DNA of 64,000 nt from Enterobacteriaceae bacterium RIT693 (GTDB lineage Bacteria > Pseudomonadota > Gammaproteobacteria > Enterobacterales > Enterobacteriaceae): NCBI GenBank assembly GCA_009668225.1, contig WJYK01000007.1, positions 154,794 to 218,793 of the forward strand, read 5' to 3'. The notes beneath the pieces are model-generated. The model was not told the origin of the DNA, did not search any database, and saw nothing but the letters and a program-made list of their open reading frames with translations. Both the position numbers and the translations under genes were made by a program. Below, in pieces: positions 63,242 through 64,000 of the stretch (positions are counted from its first letter, which is position 1; every line of letters begins with the position of its first letter).

Positions 63242-64000
63242 CTACTCTTTAAAGTCATTGGCCTCGAGTTCATGCCTGGCCAGTAATTTATAAAATTCGG
63301 TTCGGTTACGCCCCGCCATACGTGCCGCATGGGTGACATTCCCTTTGGTTATTTGCAGCAGCTTACGTAAGTAGTTTAGTTCGAACTGGTTACGCGCTTC
63401 GACAAATGTCGGTAATGCGGTGTTTTCACCTTCCAGCGCCTGCTCCACCAGCGCTTCACCGATCACCGGTGCCGACGTCAACGCCACGCACTGCTCGATG
63501 ACGTTGACTAACTGGCGCACGTTACCTGGCCAGCTCGCCGTCATTAGCCGTTTCATGGCGTCGGTAGAAAAGCTGCGAACAAACGGCTTATGCCGGTCAG
63601 CGGACTGGCGTAATAAATGATTCGCCAGCAGTGGGATATCCTCAGCGCGTTCATGCAGCGCAGGTATCTTCAGGTTTACGACGTTCAGACGATAGAAGAG
63701 ATCTTCACGAAACTCACCGCGCTCCATCGCCTTAGGCAGGTCGCGGTGCGTGGCGGAGATAATGCGCACGTCAATGTCCAGGTCGCGGTTACTGCCCAGC
63801 GGCCGAACTTTCCGCTCCTGCAGAACGCGCAGCAGCTTAACCTGAAGCGGAATCGGCATATCGCCGATTTCATCGAGAAACAGCGTCCCGCCTTCAGCAG
63901 CCTGGAACAGCCCTTCGCGGCTGCTGACCGCGCCGGTAAACGCCCCACGCGCATGACCAAACAGTTCTGACTCCAACAGCTGCTCCGGCAGTGCGCCACA
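63242..64000 (-). CDS. glrR: Sigma-54 dependent response regulator GlrR (N-terminus beyond window)
   Basis: The C-terminal 252 codons are present, open to the right edge. The AAA+ central domain shows GAFTGA (sigma-54 contact), [10 protein letters not shown] (Walker B) and [10 protein letters not shown] Fis-type HTH follows ([21 protein letters not shown], near the end). The receiver domain and Walker A lie outside. In E. coli GlrR with GlrK activates glmY transcription and rpoE. It precedes glnB on the same strand, with 66 bases between. Confidence 0.95.
   Translation of the reverse strand, partial: CGALPEQLLESELFGHARGAFTGAVSSREGLFQAAEGGTLFLDEIGDMPIPLQVKLLRVLQERKVRPLGSNRDLDIDVRIISATHRDLPKAMERGEFREDLFYRLNVVNLKIPALHERAEDIPLLANHLLRQSADRHKPFVRSFSTDAMKRLMTASWPGNVRQLVNVIEQCVALTSAPVIGEALVEQALEGENTALPTFVEARNQFELNYLRKLLQITKGNVTHAARMAGRNRTEFYKLLARHELEANDFKE

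Overview
The window is chromosomal DNA from a member of the Enterobacteriaceae. Gene order and protein sequence follow the Escherichia coli block guaA-guaB-xseA-yfgJ-der-bamB-yfgM-hisS-ispG-rodZ-rlmN-ndk-pbpC-yfhM-sseA-sseB-pepB-isc-trmJ-suhB-csiE-hcaT-yph-glyA-hmp-glnB-glrR almost gene for gene. The proteins are close to, but clearly not identical with, those of E. coli, so this is another genus; I cannot name it from sequence alone. No tRNA, rRNA, CRISPR array, insertion sequence or prophage was seen.

Region 1 (1-11400) is accessory. It holds an osmoprotectant-type ABC importer (ATPase, two permeases, 3'-truncated binding protein), an MccF-like S66 peptidase, a LysR regulator divergent from a LysE-type exporter, an M24 peptidase, a 58-codon orphan ORF, an AraC regulator followed by a DUF2000 protein, a HipB/HipA-type toxin-antitoxin pair with an AT-rich multi-palindrome control region, and a Ner-like HTH protein.

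Region 2 (11400-47900) is mostly the conserved core: GMP synthesis (guaBA), exonuclease VII large subunit, ribosome GTPase Der, outer-membrane assembly (BamB/YfgM), HisRS, isoprenoid and cell-shape genes (ispG, rodZ), RlmN, Ndk, the PBP1C/alpha-2-macroglobulin pair, SseA/SseB, PepB and the complete isc iron-sulfur operon. Inserted between yfgJ and der is a three-gene operon (amidase, NCS1 permease, biuret/triuret-hydrolase-like enzyme). Its reading frames overlap by 8 bases each and it is preceded by a sigma-54-like promoter, which suggests import and stepwise hydrolysis of a ureido or amide nitrogen source.

Region 3 (47900-59700) is a remodelled version of the E. coli yfhR-csiE-hca-yph segment. 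A ZevAB-like metal transport pair stands where yfhR is in E. coli. hcaT is kept without the hca catabolic genes. The yph locus keeps the mutarotase (yphB), the DUF5107/TPR protein (yphG), the ROK regulator (yphH) and DoxX (yphA), but the dehydrogenase and ABC sugar transporter (yphC-F) are absent and a single MFS sugar porter stands in their place.

Region 4 (59700-64000) returns to core: glyA, hmp with a recognisable NsrR operator, glnB, and the C-terminal part of glrR, cut by the window edge. Two copies of a GC-rich intergenic inverted repeat, in opposite orientation, lie at sseB/pepB and hmp/glnB. A second short repeat family occurs three times.
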